Source: an uncultured Burkholderiaceae bacterium
GTDB lineage: Bacteria > Pseudomonadota > Gammaproteobacteria > Burkholderiales > Burkholderiaceae
DNA length: 38,504 nucleotides
Direction: 5' to 3'
Assembly (NCBI GenBank): GCA_937871985.1
Contig: CALMPB010000277.1
Coordinates: forward strand, 1-38,504
The notes beneath the pieces were generated by a model. That model did no database searches. It was not told the origin of the DNA and saw only the letters and a program-made list of their open reading frames with translations. Positions 24,646 through 33,402 of this stretch are shown here, piece by piece (position 1 is the first letter of the stretch; each line of letters starts with the position of its first letter). A program made the translations under genes and the position numbers.

Positions 24646-26420
24646 TCGTCGCTCCCAAGATAGGCGGCCTGCACCTGAGGATCGGCGCGCACCTCGGCGG
24701 GCCTGCCCTCGGCAATCTTGCCGCCGAAACTCATGACCACAAGACGGTCGACCAGATTCATGACGAACTCCATATCGTGCTCCACGATCAATACCGTCAC
24801 GCCCTCGGAGCGCAAGGTGTCCAGCAGGTTCGCCAAAGCCTGTTTCTCGAGCAGGCGCAGGCCGGCGGCCGGCTCATCCAGCATGATCAGCAAAGGATCC
24901 GAGGCCAGCGACCGGGCGATCTCGACCAGGCGCTGAGTGCCCAGGGCCAGGCTTCCGGCCAGTTCATAGGCCTGGTCGGCCAGGCCCACGCGCTTCAGTT
25001 GGCGCATGGCTTCAGCCATGATGCGCGCTTCTTCCTCGCGGTTCATGCACAGACCGCCGCGCCACAAGCCGCAGCGGCCGCGCGCATGGGCGCCCAGCGC
25101 GACGTTGTCGAGCACGGTCATCCCCGGCCGCAGCTTGACGTGCTGGAAGGTGCGCGCCACGCCGCGCAAGGCGATCTGGCGCTGGGTCAGGCCCGCAGTC
25201 GGCTCGCCCATGAACCGCACCGCTCCTTCCGTAAGCGGCAGAGTGCCGGTCAGCAGGTTGAACATCGTGGACTTCCCCGCCCCGTTGGGGCCGATGAGTC
25301 CAAGGATTTCTCCCGCGCGCAATTCGAAGCTGACGCCGTTGACCGCCACCAGGCCGCCGAAACGCTTGACCGCATTCTGGACATTGAGCACGGGCACGCC
25401 GCGCTCGGGCATCTTGCGCGACGGCAGCGCAAGCGCCTCGGACGGCAACTCCCTGGGCCGGCGAAGCAGGCGCGACACGAGGCGGTTCAGGGGCCGGCCG
25501 ATGCCGCCGGGCAGACGCTCGAGGATGAACAGGAACAACAGCGAGAACACCAGCGCATTGACCTGAGCCCCCCGGCTGCTGATATAGGGCAGCACATCCT
25601 GCAGGATGTTGTTCAGGCCGATGTACAGCGTCGACCCCAGCAAGGCGCTGGCCAGTTGCGTCATCCCGCCCACGACCATCATGAACACATAGTCGACGCT
25701 GGCGTGCAGGGAAAATGGCGTGGCGCTGACGAAGCGGTTGGCGTGGGCGAACAGCCAGCCGGCCACGGCGGCATAGGCCGAGGCCATCACGAACAAGGTC
25801 AGCCGCAGGCGGAATGCATCGGCGCCGAAGCTGGCCATCAGCACTTTGCCGCCGCGCAATGCGCGTATGCTGCGCCCGGTGCGCGAACGCAGCAGATTCC
25901 AGGCGAACCAGCCGCCGCCGCCCACCATCAGCCATATGAGTATGAAAATGCTGCCGCTTTGATCCAGTTCCCAACTGCCGATATGGATGGCCGGAATGCC
26001 GTCGATGCCGGTATGGCTGCCGAGCGCGGGCAGATTGGCGAAAAGAATAGGCACCGACAAGCCCCACGCAATCGTGCTGAGGGCCAGGTAATCGCCGCCC
26101 AGCCGCATGGTGATGGCGCCGACGACCCAGGCGCTGCCGCAGGTAAGCGCCAGGCCCAGCACCAGGCCCAGCCAGGGCGATCCGCCCTGCGTCGTGGTGT
26201 ACCAGGCCGTACTGTAGGCGGCGATGCCTACGAACGCCGCCTGGCCGAAAGACAGCGCGCCGCCGATGCCGGACACCAGCACCAGGCCCAGCACCACCAG
26301 CGCGGCAATGCCGATGTCGTTCAGCAAGGAAACCTGGAACTTGCCCAGCACCTGGGGCACGATAAGAATCAGCACGAATAAAATCAGCGGAATGCCCGCT
26401 CTCTTGATGAACGGACTCAT
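24642..26420 (-). CDS. Fused ABC transporter permease-ATPase (LivM-LivG)
   Basis: 592 residues. Residues about 1-310 are a LivM permease with 8-9 membrane helices (ALVVLGLVLVSGIGGALSFG, FVGIAAYSTAWY, and the loop TGRSIRALRGGKVLMASFGA). A basic linker (about 310-345) leads to a LivG ATPase: Walker A GPNGAGKST (377-385), Walker B LLIMLDEPAAGL and H-loop VEHDM. The ABC signature is unusual, LALGTQRLVEIARSL, lacking the second Gly of LSGGQ. Such permease-ATPase fusions are known in betaproteobacterial Liv-type systems. It overlaps livH and livF by 4 nt each. Confidence 0.93.
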   Translation of the reverse strand: MSPFIKRAGIPLILFVLILIVPQVLGKFQVSLLNDIGIAALVVLGLVLVSGIGGALSFGQAAFVGIAAYSTAWYTTTQGGSPWLGLVLGLALTCGSAWVVGAITMRLGGDYLALSTIAWGLSVPILFANLPALGSHTGIDGIPAIHIGSWELDQSGSIFILIWLMVGGGGWFAWNLLRSRTGRSIRALRGGKVLMASFGADAFRLRLTLFVMASAYAAVAGWLFAHANRFVSATPFSLHASVDYVFMMVVGGMTQLASALLGSTLYIGLNNILQDVLPYISSRGAQVNALVFSLLFLFILERLPGGIGRPLNRLVSRLLRRPRELPSEALALPSRKMPERGVPVLNVQNAVKRFGGLVAVNGVSFELRAGEILGLIGPNGAGKSTMFNLLTGTLPLTEGAVRFMGEPTAGLTQRQIALRGVARTFQHVKLRPGMTVLDNVALGAHARGRCGLWRGGLCMNREEEARIMAEAMRQLKRVGLADQAYELAGSLALGTQRLVEIARSLASDPLLIMLDEPAAGLRLLEKQALANLLDTLRSEGVTVLIVEHDMEFVMNLVDRLVVMSFGGKIAEGRPAEVRADPQVQAAYLGSDE

Positions 26421-27469
26421 ACGTCACCTTCTTCGTCGTTGTCATCGCGTTGCGGAACCAGGCCCGAGCGTATGACCAGAATCGGAATCAGCAAGCCGAA
26501 CACGATCGCGTCCTTGAGCCCGCTGTTCCAGAACGAGGCAAAACTTTCCGACACGCCGACCAGCAGCGCGCCCAGCGCCGTCAGGGGATAGCTGCTCATC
26601 CCGCCGATGATGACGGCCACGAACGCCTTGAGGGTGAGCATCAGGCCGCTGTCGTAGTAAATTGTCGCGACCGGAGAAATCAGCACGCCGACGATGCCCG
26701 CCAGCAAGGCGGCAATGATATGCGCGACCGTGGCGGTGAAGGCGGGACGGATTCCGACCAGCCTGGCGCCAACCGGATTGGACGCCGTGGCATGAAGAAC
26801 CTTGCCGGTATGCGTGCGCTGCAAAATAATATAGAACACCAGCGCCAGGCCAAACGCCACGGCAATGGTCATCAAGGTCTGGTTGTTCACGATCAGGTTC
26901 GGCGTAAGCGCCGTCGTTCCCGGGATCGACGCGTGCGTGCGCAGCCCCTCGGGACCGAACCACAACAGTCCCAGGCCGGACAGAACAAAGTCCAGAACCA
27001 GAGCGACGATCAACAGCGCCAGAACCGAAGCCTTGGCTACCGGGCGCAAGGCGACACGCTCGATCAGCGGCCCAAGCGGAACGACCACCAGGATGGCAGC
27101 CGCCACCTTGATGATTTCCGACTCCTGGCCCGCCGCCCAGGCAGCCAGAGCGCAGGGTACGAACGGCAGCACCACCCAGTAGAACAGCACCCGCGGCAAG
27201 CGCTGCCAGGCTTTGCCGCGCCAGAGGACGGCAAGCTCCATGATCAGCGCCAGCACCGCGAAAAAGCCGACGAGTTCGATGGCGGCCGGCAACTGCCCAA
27301 GCTCCATGGCGCCCAGGCTTAGCGCCGCGAACACAGCCACGCTGCCGAACGACACGAAGATGACGCGCGTGACCGAAAAAATCAGTGCCAGACCCAATCC
27401 TATGATCAGGTAGATAGCGGATCCCGCCAGGCCGTCGGCCAGCAGAATCATTGCAATATTGGAATCCAT
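26417..27469 (-). CDS. livH: Branched-chain amino acid-type ABC transporter permease (LivH)
   Basis: 350 residues, with about 8-9 membrane helices. It begins with the LivH pattern LADGLAGSAIYLIIGLGLAL and SVTRVIFVSFGSVAVFAAL. GPLIERVALRPVAKAS, TGKVLHATASNPVGARLVGI and LKAFVAVIIGGMSSYP are conserved family blocks. It is longer than E. coli LivH (308), the extra coming from a hydrophobic stretch near residues 60-115. An acidic tail (DDNDEEGDV) ends the protein. The gene lies 97 nt after the binding-protein gene, separated from it by a palindromic hairpin. Confidence 0.93.
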   Translation of the reverse strand: MDSNIAMILLADGLAGSAIYLIIGLGLALIFSVTRVIFVSFGSVAVFAALSLGAMELGQLPAAIELVGFFAVLALIMELAVLWRGKAWQRLPRVLFYWVVLPFVPCALAAWAAGQESEIIKVAAAILVVVPLGPLIERVALRPVAKASVLALLIVALVLDFVLSGLGLLWFGPEGLRTHASIPGTTALTPNLIVNNQTLMTIAVAFGLALVFYIILQRTHTGKVLHATASNPVGARLVGIRPAFTATVAHIIAALLAGIVGVLISPVATIYYDSGLMLTLKAFVAVIIGGMSSYPLTALGALLVGVSESFASFWNSGLKDAIVFGLLIPILVIRSGLVPQRDDNDEEGDV

Positions 27470-27508
27470 CGAGGATGAGCTCTGGTAGAGGTTATCTATG
27501 CAGGAAAA

Positions 27509-27534
27509 CCGATACGCCCGCGCGGGCGTATCGG
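27509..27534. terminator. 26-nt perfect palindrome between binding-protein and permease genes
   Basis: CCGATACGCCCGC is followed directly by its own reverse complement. It lies in the 96-nt gap after the solute-binding-protein stop. Such GC-rich hairpins between a binding-protein gene and membrane-subunit genes commonly protect the upstream mRNA or thin out downstream transcription, giving excess binding protein. There is no U run, so full termination is unlikely. Confidence 0.6.
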
Positions 27535-27565
27535 GCCGGCGGGCGGGATCGGGAGCGAGATACGA

Positions 27566-28747
27566 TTAGTGCACCAGCTTCCACTTGCCTTTTTCAAGCT
27601 TGGCGATGACGATCGAGCTCTTGTCCTCGCCGAAGGAGCTGGCCGGCGTAAAGGTGTATTTCCCTTGCGTCGTGACCAGGCCCTTGGTGTTGTTGATGGC
27701 GTCGCGCAAGGCATCGCGGAAGGCCTGCGTGCCGGGCTTCACATCGGCGGGGATACTCGCTATCGCCTTGGCGACGACATCCCAGGCATCGAACGCATAT
27801 GAAGAAAACACATCGTAGGGCTTGGCGCCGTTGTTCGCGGCTTCATAGGCCTTTGCGTATTCGTGGATGATTTTCTTGCTGGGGTTGCTGTCGGGCAACT
27901 GGTCGCCCAGCAACACCACGCCGGTCGGCACGATCAGGCCTTCGCCGGCCGCGCCCACCAGTTTCACGAACTCGGGGCTGAGCAGTGCATGCGTGCCGTA
28001 GATGGCGCCCTTGTAGCCGCGCTCGGCCAGGCCGAGGTAGGGCAAGGCGCCGGGTGTTCCGGCTCCGCCGCCCAATACGGCATCGGGCTTGGCGGCCATG
28101 ACCTTGAGCACCTGGGCGGCCACGGAATTATCGGCGCGCGCATAACGTTCGTTGGCGACGATCTTGATCCCGGCCTCTTCCCCGTATTTCTTCAGGGCGC
28201 CATAGGCGGCATCACCCCAGGCATCCGAAAACCCGATATAGCCCACGGTCTTTACGCCATTGCGCTTCATTTCGTCGACGACGGCGCCCACCATGGTATA
28301 GCCCGACTGGGCAACCGTATGAACCCACTTGGCTTCCTCGGGCTTGAGATTGATGGGCGTGAAGGACACCATGGGTGTCTTGCCTTCGGCCGCCACCGTG
28401 GCCATCGCCATGGCGCCCGGCACGCCGCCGGTGCCGATCAGCACGTCGACTTTGTCCTGGTCGATCAGCTTGCGGGCATTGCGGGTGGTCAGCGAGGGAT
28501 TCGACGCATCGTCGAGCTGAATGACTTCCAGCTTGCGGCCGTTGACCACGTCCTCGTATTTGACCGCGGCATTCAGGCCCTTGACGGTGCTCATGCCTTG
28601 CGCTGCGATGGGGCCGGAAAGCGGCAGGATGATGCCCACCTTGACGACATCGGCCGCCTGCGCTCCAGCGCTTGCACCCAGCACACCGGCGGCAAACAAG
28701 GCGCCTGCCAATTGCCGGCTCAAACCGTTTTTCTTAAAACGAAACAT
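27566..28747 (-). CDS. Branched-chain amino acid-type ABC substrate-binding protein
   Basis: 393 residues. Signal peptide 1-31 (two Lys near the start, hydrophobic core, ending AQA). The mature protein begins ADVVKVGIILPLSGPIAAQG, typical of Peripla_BP_6, and contains LDDASNPSLTTRNARKLI, GTGGVPGAMAMATVA, GYIGFSDAWGDAAYGALKKYG and YAFDAWDVVAKAI. ATG 28747 follows GGAGGAG. It heads the Liv-type transporter genes and lies 86 nt after coxG. Given the upstream molybdenum hydroxylase the ligand is more likely an aromatic or N-heterocyclic acid than leucine. Confidence 0.92.
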   Translation of the reverse strand: MFRFKKNGLSRQLAGALFAAGVLGASAGAQAADVVKVGIILPLSGPIAAQGMSTVKGLNAAVKYEDVVNGRKLEVIQLDDASNPSLTTRNARKLIDQDKVDVLIGTGGVPGAMAMATVAAEGKTPMVSFTPINLKPEEAKWVHTVAQSGYTMVGAVVDEMKRNGVKTVGYIGFSDAWGDAAYGALKKYGEEAGIKIVANERYARADNSVAAQVLKVMAAKPDAVLGGGAGTPGALPYLGLAERGYKGAIYGTHALLSPEFVKLVGAAGEGLIVPTGVVLLGDQLPDSNPSKKIIHEYAKAYEAANNGAKPYDVFSSYAFDAWDVVAKAIASIPADVKPGTQAFRDALRDAINNTKGLVTTQGKYTFTPASSFGEDKSSIVIAKLEKGKWKLVH

Positions 28748-28803
28748 AATATCTCCTCCAGTCCATAAAAATGCAGCTTTGGTTTTCACTTCTTACAGCC
28801 ATT

Positions 28804-28835
28804 GCTTCGTTGTTATCGAAGCGTTCATACGCTTC
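28804..28835 (-). other. Overlapping alternative hairpins after coxG
   Basis: GCTTCG (28804-28809) can pair with CGAAGC (28817-28822), and GAAGCG (28818-28823) can pair with CGCTTC (28830-28835). The two 6-bp stems share bases and exclude each other, the second overlapping the coxG stop codon. This looks like a small switch-like or processing structure between the oxidoreductase and transporter halves of the operon; function unproven. Confidence 0.35.
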
Positions 28836-29637
28836 AGCGTTCCAGCAACTCCTTGAGCCATGCCTGGCATTGATCCGCGGCCTCCACCGGCCACTCGACC
28901 GCCACGGTGCGATCCAGCTGGCGGATTTCCACGCGGATATGGCCGGACGATGAAACACTCGGCGCGGATACCCGGCTGCCGCCCAGCAGGCGCGCAAGCC
29001 ACCCCTTTGATTCCCCCTGCGCCAGGGCCGGCGCCGCGGCAGCCTGGCTGGCTGCAACGCCGGCAGGCTCGGCAACGGCAACCGCCGCCGGAGCATCCAC
29101 AGCGGCGGATTTCGAAACGCTGGACGAAGAAACCGGCTCAGCCTTGGCACTCGAAGCATCAGCGGCGCCCGGCTGGACATCCTGATCGTCGCCGCCATCG
29201 ATGCGCCGCGCCAGGTTCGCGCCAAACTCGTCCCACATGCGGTCGGCCTTCGTTTTCATGACGGAAAGCCCGAAGGTGCCCAGCCGTCCGAGGACGTCGA
29301 CATTCACCTTGATGCGCAACTCCGTGCCGCCGTCGGCCGTGGACGTCAGGAAAATCTCGCTGGACTGCTTCAGCGAACTCGCCACGGAGGCGTCCTCTCC
29401 CGTTCCCTCGGCGCGCAGATACTCAGGCTCGCGCTGCTCGACAATATGGGTATGCAGCTTGAACTTGGCGCTGATGAAGGAAATCTTCACTTTCATCAAA
29501 GCCACGTATTCCGTCGGGCTGATCACATCGATGGACTGCATGCCGGGCACGGCGCCCGTCATCACATGCGGATCCATCAACAATTCCCAGACACGCTCGC
29601 GCGGAGCGGCGACCGTCAATTTCTTTTCAATTTCCAT
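28834..29637 (-). CDS. CoxG-like SRPBCC protein of the molybdenum hydroxylase operon
   Basis: 267 residues. Residues 1-148 form a CoxG/SRPBCC domain (VAAPRERVWELLMDPHVMTG, AVPGMQSIDVISPTEYV, VDVLGRLGTFGLSVMKTKAD, EFGANLARRI). A low-complexity Ala/Ser/Val linker covers about 150-215. A short C-terminal module follows (WLARLLGG, then GHIRVEIRQLDRTVAVEW and a Trp-Leu helix). CoxG proteins are thought to help recruit or mature CO dehydrogenase-type enzymes at the membrane. The long linker and extra C-terminal piece are unusual. The start overlaps the end of the 2Fe-2S subunit gene by 11 nt. Confidence 0.82.
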   Translation of the reverse strand: MEIEKKLTVAAPRERVWELLMDPHVMTGAVPGMQSIDVISPTEYVALMKVKISFISAKFKLHTHIVEQREPEYLRAEGTGEDASVASSLKQSSEIFLTSTADGGTELRIKVNVDVLGRLGTFGLSVMKTKADRMWDEFGANLARRIDGGDDQDVQPGAADASSAKAEPVSSSSVSKSAAVDAPAAVAVAEPAGVAASQAAAAPALAQGESKGWLARLLGGSRVSAPSVSSSGHIRVEIRQLDRTVAVEWPVEAADQCQAWLKELLER

Positions 29638-30106
29638 GATTCATTTCTGCTGCTGCGTGCTGTATCGATTCGATGATTTGCGTGTATCCCGTGCAGCGGC
29701 ATAGATTGCCCGCGAGGCCTCTTTGGATTTCGTGCACGGTGGGGTTCGGATTGTGAGCCAGCAGGTCGGCCGAGGCCATCATCATGCCGGGCGTGCAGTA
29801 GCCGCACTGCAGGCCGCCGCATTCCATGAAGCTTTTCTGAAGCGGGTGCAGCGCGTCGCCGTCCGCCAATCCCTCGACGGTGGTGATGGCGCGGCCGTCG
29901 ACCTGCACGACGAGCATCAGGCAGGACTTCACCACCTCGCCATCCAGCAGTACGGAACAGGCGCCGCAAATGGCCGTTTCGCAGCCACGCTTGGTGCCCG
30001 TCAGATGCAGGTCATCGCGCAGGAAGTCGGCCAGCAAGCGGCCGGCCGGCACGTCCAGGCTATGGGATTCGCCGTTGACAGTACAGTTGATACGATGCGT
30101 ACTCAC
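29627..30106 (-). CDS. Molybdenum hydroxylase small subunit, two 2Fe-2S clusters (CoxS-like)
   Basis: 159 residues. The N-terminal plant-type ferredoxin cluster is bound by C42, C47, C50 (GCETAICGACSV) and C62. The C-terminal cluster is bound by C101, C104 (CGYCTPGM), C136 and C138 (NLCRCTGY). All eight ligands are present. It moves electrons from the molybdenum site to FAD. It overlaps the FAD subunit gene by 4 nt. Confidence 0.95.
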   Translation of the reverse strand: MSTHRINCTVNGESHSLDVPAGRLLADFLRDDLHLTGTKRGCETAICGACSVLLDGEVVKSCLMLVVQVDGRAITTVEGLADGDALHPLQKSFMECGGLQCGYCTPGMMMASADLLAHNPNPTVHEIQRGLAGNLCRCTGYTQIIESIQHAAAEMNHGN

Positions 30107-30987
30107 GCTGGCACTCCTTCATCGATGGAAAGTTCAAATCGCTCGCAAATGGCGCGCCGGGCCACCGCCCGCACCATGGCCCGCCGATATTCCTCGCTGC
30201 CGCGCGAGTCGGACATGACTTGTATGTCCTGCGCCACGATGTCCGCCGCCTCGGCGGCGATGGCCGGGGTTATGTCGCGGCCGGCCAGACAGGCTTCGGC
30301 GCGCGGAACGCGAACCGGCACCGGCGTGGAAGCGCCCACGGCCAGCCGTGCCATCGAGCAATGCGCGCCGCTGCGCGCGGCGACCAGCGCCACGCTCACC
30401 AGCGGCCGGTGCTCGGCGGCGGTGCGCAGAAAGCGGCTATACACCCCGGCTGCCCCCGCCGGCAACGGCGGGACACGCACTTCCAGCAAAAGCTCGTCGG
30501 GCTCGAGGGCGTTTTCAAAAAAATCGACCATGAATTCGTTCAAGGGCAGCGTGCGCTCGCCGCGCGAACTGCCCAGCACCACGCTGGCGTCCAAGGCCAG
30601 CAGGCAGCTTGGGGGATCGGTCGACGGATCGCCATAGCACAGGTTGCCGCCCAGGGTGCCTTGATTGCGCACTTGCGGGTTAGCAACCTGGCCGGCCATT
30701 CTGGCCAGTACGGGGTAATGCCGCTGAATCAGGCTCGACGACGCGATATCCGCATGGCGCTCGAACGCCCCGATGCGCAGCCCATCGGCCGGGTCATAAT
30801 CGATACCGCGCAGGCGATCGATCTTGGCCAGGGAAACCAGGTGTTCCGGACGCAGCATCCGCTGGCGCAAAGTCAGGATCAGCGCCGTGCCGCCCGCAAT
30901 CAGCCGCACTTCTTCGTCCTCGAGCTCGGCCAGCAGTCGGCTGGCCTCCTCGACCGAGGCCGGCTCCAGATAATTGAAATCACGCAT
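30103..30987 (-). CDS. Molybdenum hydroxylase medium FAD-binding subunit (CoxM-like)
   Basis: 294 residues. RDFNYLEPASVEEASRLLAE opens the protein. The two FAD pyrophosphate-binding loops are visible as LIAGGTALI and the region QVRNQGTLGGNLCYGDPSTD. CO_deh_flav_C features follow near YSRFLRTAAEHRPLVSVAL. ATG 30987 has GGAG about 8 nt upstream and overlaps the end of the large-subunit gene by 8 nt. It passes electrons to an unknown acceptor. Confidence 0.93.
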   Translation of the reverse strand: MRDFNYLEPASVEEASRLLAELEDEEVRLIAGGTALILTLRQRMLRPEHLVSLAKIDRLRGIDYDPADGLRIGAFERHADIASSSLIQRHYPVLARMAGQVANPQVRNQGTLGGNLCYGDPSTDPPSCLLALDASVVLGSSRGERTLPLNEFMVDFFENALEPDELLLEVRVPPLPAGAAGVYSRFLRTAAEHRPLVSVALVAARSGAHCSMARLAVGASTPVPVRVPRAEACLAGRDITPAIAAEAADIVAQDIQVMSDSRGSEEYRRAMVRAVARRAICERFELSIDEGVPA

Positions 30988-33340
30988 TTGCCGCTCCTTG
31001 CTGCTCTTTCTTGGCCCGCAACGCCTCCAGCACCCGTTCGGGCGTGATCGGCAAATCGCGGATACGCACGCCAACCGCGTCGTAGACCGCATTGGCAATG
31101 GCCGGCGCGGCCATCAGGATGGCCGTTTCGCTGGATGCCTTGGCCCCGTACGGGCCGATCGGATCGTTGGTTTCCACGAAATCGGCATGCAGCAGGGGAA
31201 CCGATTCGGCCGTCGCCATCGTGTAGTCGGCGAAGTTGCCGTTGGCGATGCGCCCGTCTTCCAGTTGCAGGTGTTCATACAGCGCCCAGCCCATTGCCTG
31301 CACACAGCCGCCGTTCGCCTGCCCGTGCACGGCGATGGGATTGAGCGCCTTGCCCAGGTCGTCCGAAAGATAGCTGCCCAGCACCGTGACCTGGCCCGTC
31401 TCGGTATCGACTTCGACCTCCACGGTTTGCGCCGCGAACGAATGCGTCGGCGCACAATTTCCGTACAGGTCGGAGTCCGGCTCTTCAGTGGGCGGATCCC
31501 AGGTTTCCGTCACCTGGAAACCTTCTCCGCCATGGCGCCAGATGTGGGCGCGCGCCAGCTCGTCCAGGCCCAGCTTGCGATCCGTGCCGCGCACTTGCAC
31601 ACCGCCCCCGTCGGCCAGCTCCAGATTGTTCGGCTCCGCCTGCAGCAGCTCTTCGGCCAGCACCAGCAGCTTGGCGCGCGCCGAGCGGCAGGCCTTGATG
31701 GCGGCATTGCCCGCCGACATGGTCACGCGGGACGCAAACGACCCCAGGGCGTAAGGCGCGTTATCCGTATCGGGCGGCATGAGGCGCACTTTGGACAAGG
31801 GCACCTTGAATTCGTTGGCGATGATCTGGGTGAGCATGGTCAGCGCGCCCTGACCCATGTCGCATTCACCGCACTGCGCCACGATGCCGCCGTCTTCGTT
31901 CAACTTGACGACGACCGTGGAGCCGTCCCAGTTGCCCATCGTGCGATTGCCGCAGACGTGCATGGCCGCGGCCATGCCCACGCCGCGCCGGCGCACGCCC
32001 GTGCCGCGCGACGCCGCGCGCTTCTTGACCCAATCCACGGCCGCCGTGGCGCCGACCACGCACTGCTTGAAACCGGTGCTGCGTATCTTCCACCCATGCA
32101 CGGTGGTATCGCCCGCGCCGATGGCGTTGCGCTCGTAAATGACGGCGGGATCCAGGCCCAGCTCGCGCGCCATGGTGTCGATATGGCTGTTCAATGCGAA
32201 CAGCATCTGCGATCCGCCAAAGCCGCGGAACGCGCCGTGAGGAGGCGTATTGGTATAGACCAGCTCGGCGTCGCAGCGCACGTTGACGTTGCGGAACATA
32301 TTGTCGCTGCGCATGGACGACACGTGCATCACTTCTCCGGCCAGGCCCGCATAGGCGCCGCAATCGGCGATGATGCGCACATCCTTGGACACGATGATGC
32401 CTTCGCGCGTCATGCCCAGCTTGAGCGTGATGCGCTCGGGAACGCTGGTACAGCACGACAGGAAATCTTCCAGGCGGTTATTCAAAAGACGCACCGGGCG
32501 CCTGGTGCGCAAGGCCAGCAGGCCGGCTACCAGTTGATTGTCGTCCTCGACGATCTTGCCGCCAAAGCCGCCGCCGGTGGTCTGCTGCGAAACGCGCACC
32601 GACGAAATGGGAATCCCGAGCGCCTTGGCGATCCGGGAGCGCGCCAGCGACACGCTCTGGGTCGACGTCCAGACGTGCAGACGGTCGTCGGCTTCCAGCG
32701 AGGCCACCGAGGCCATGGGCTCCAGATAGCCGGGGTATTGCGGGGAAGTGGTGTAAGTGGCTTCGTACACCAGATCCGCCTTGGCGAAGGCGGCATCCAC
32801 ATCGCCCCGATGGAAACGTATCTCGTGCGCGATATTGTCTTTGCGCCCCGGATGCACAGTGGGCGCCTCGGGATCCAGGGCCTCATGGGTGGTCAGCAGC
32901 GCGGGCAGTTCCTCGTACTCGACCCGGACGAGATCCAGGGCGTCACGCGCGATGTCCTCGGAAATGGCCGCCACAGCAACCACCTCTTCGCCCGCGAAGC
33001 GAACCACCTTCTTGGCCAGGATGTAGCGATCCTTGACAGGCCCGCCGCCCCAAAGCGTGTCGGGCGCGTCATCCCCGGTAAGCACCGCCTTCACGCCCGG
33101 CAGGGCCAGCGCGGCCGAAGTATCGATGCTGACGATGCGGGCATGCGCGTAGGGGCTGCGCAAAATGGCGCCGTGCAACATGCCAGGCATCTTGAGGTCT
33201 CCGGCGTATTGCGCCCGGCCCATCACCTTGGCCCGGTGATTGACCTGCGGGATACCCTTGCCAATCGTGGAATGCCGCGACGTCAGGTCATCGACCTGGG
33301 GCAGATCTTCGATGAGATCGACTGTTGCAGAATCTTTCAT
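30980..33340 (-). CDS. Molybdenum hydroxylase large subunit (CoxL/HcrA/xanthine dehydrogenase-like)
   Basis: 786 residues, the molybdopterin-binding subunit. IPQVNHRAKVMGRAQYAGDL opens the first domain. Moco-binding blocks seen are QQTTGGGFGGK (F259), GAFRGFGGSQ (around R372), and GECDMGQGALTMLTQIIA. The catalytic Glu is E738 in GPYGAKASSETAI. The active-site loop of true form I CO dehydrogenase (AYxCSFR) is absent, so this is a hydroxylase of organic substrates, such as an N-heterocycle, aldehyde or aryl-CoA, not a CO oxidiser. First gene of a ten-gene operon. ATG 33340 is preferred over 33367 because GGAAGG precedes it. Confidence 0.9.
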   Translation of the reverse strand: MKDSATVDLIEDLPQVDDLTSRHSTIGKGIPQVNHRAKVMGRAQYAGDLKMPGMLHGAILRSPYAHARIVSIDTSAALALPGVKAVLTGDDAPDTLWGGGPVKDRYILAKKVVRFAGEEVVAVAAISEDIARDALDLVRVEYEELPALLTTHEALDPEAPTVHPGRKDNIAHEIRFHRGDVDAAFAKADLVYEATYTTSPQYPGYLEPMASVASLEADDRLHVWTSTQSVSLARSRIAKALGIPISSVRVSQQTTGGGFGGKIVEDDNQLVAGLLALRTRRPVRLLNNRLEDFLSCCTSVPERITLKLGMTREGIIVSKDVRIIADCGAYAGLAGEVMHVSSMRSDNMFRNVNVRCDAELVYTNTPPHGAFRGFGGSQMLFALNSHIDTMARELGLDPAVIYERNAIGAGDTTVHGWKIRSTGFKQCVVGATAAVDWVKKRAASRGTGVRRRGVGMAAAMHVCGNRTMGNWDGSTVVVKLNEDGGIVAQCGECDMGQGALTMLTQIIANEFKVPLSKVRLMPPDTDNAPYALGSFASRVTMSAGNAAIKACRSARAKLLVLAEELLQAEPNNLELADGGGVQVRGTDRKLGLDELARAHIWRHGGEGFQVTETWDPPTEEPDSDLYGNCAPTHSFAAQTVEVEVDTETGQVTVLGSYLSDDLGKALNPIAVHGQANGGCVQAMGWALYEHLQLEDGRIANGNFADYTMATAESVPLLHADFVETNDPIGPYGAKASSETAILMAAPAIANAVYDAVGVRIRDLPITPERVLEALRAKKEQQGAANA

Positions 33341-33402
33341 GGCCACACCGCCTTCCAAATGATCCATATATGAAACAATGTTTTAAACATCTTATTATTT
33401 TG

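Noticed and set aside
24777..26381. 534-codon open frame on the plus strand
   Set aside because: Opposite the fused LivM-LivG gene; Gln/His/Arg-rich low-information translation.
30980..33340. True CO dehydrogenase (form I)
   Set aside because: The large subunit lacks the AYxCSFR active-site loop. CoxG and carbonic anhydrase nearby are suggestive of CO/CO2 chemistry but not enough.
30974..33373. 799-codon open frame on the plus strand
   Set aside because: It lies exactly opposite the molybdenum hydroxylase large-subunit gene, and its protein is rich in His, Arg, Gly and Ala with no family motif. It is a typical antisense shadow of GC-rich coding DNA.
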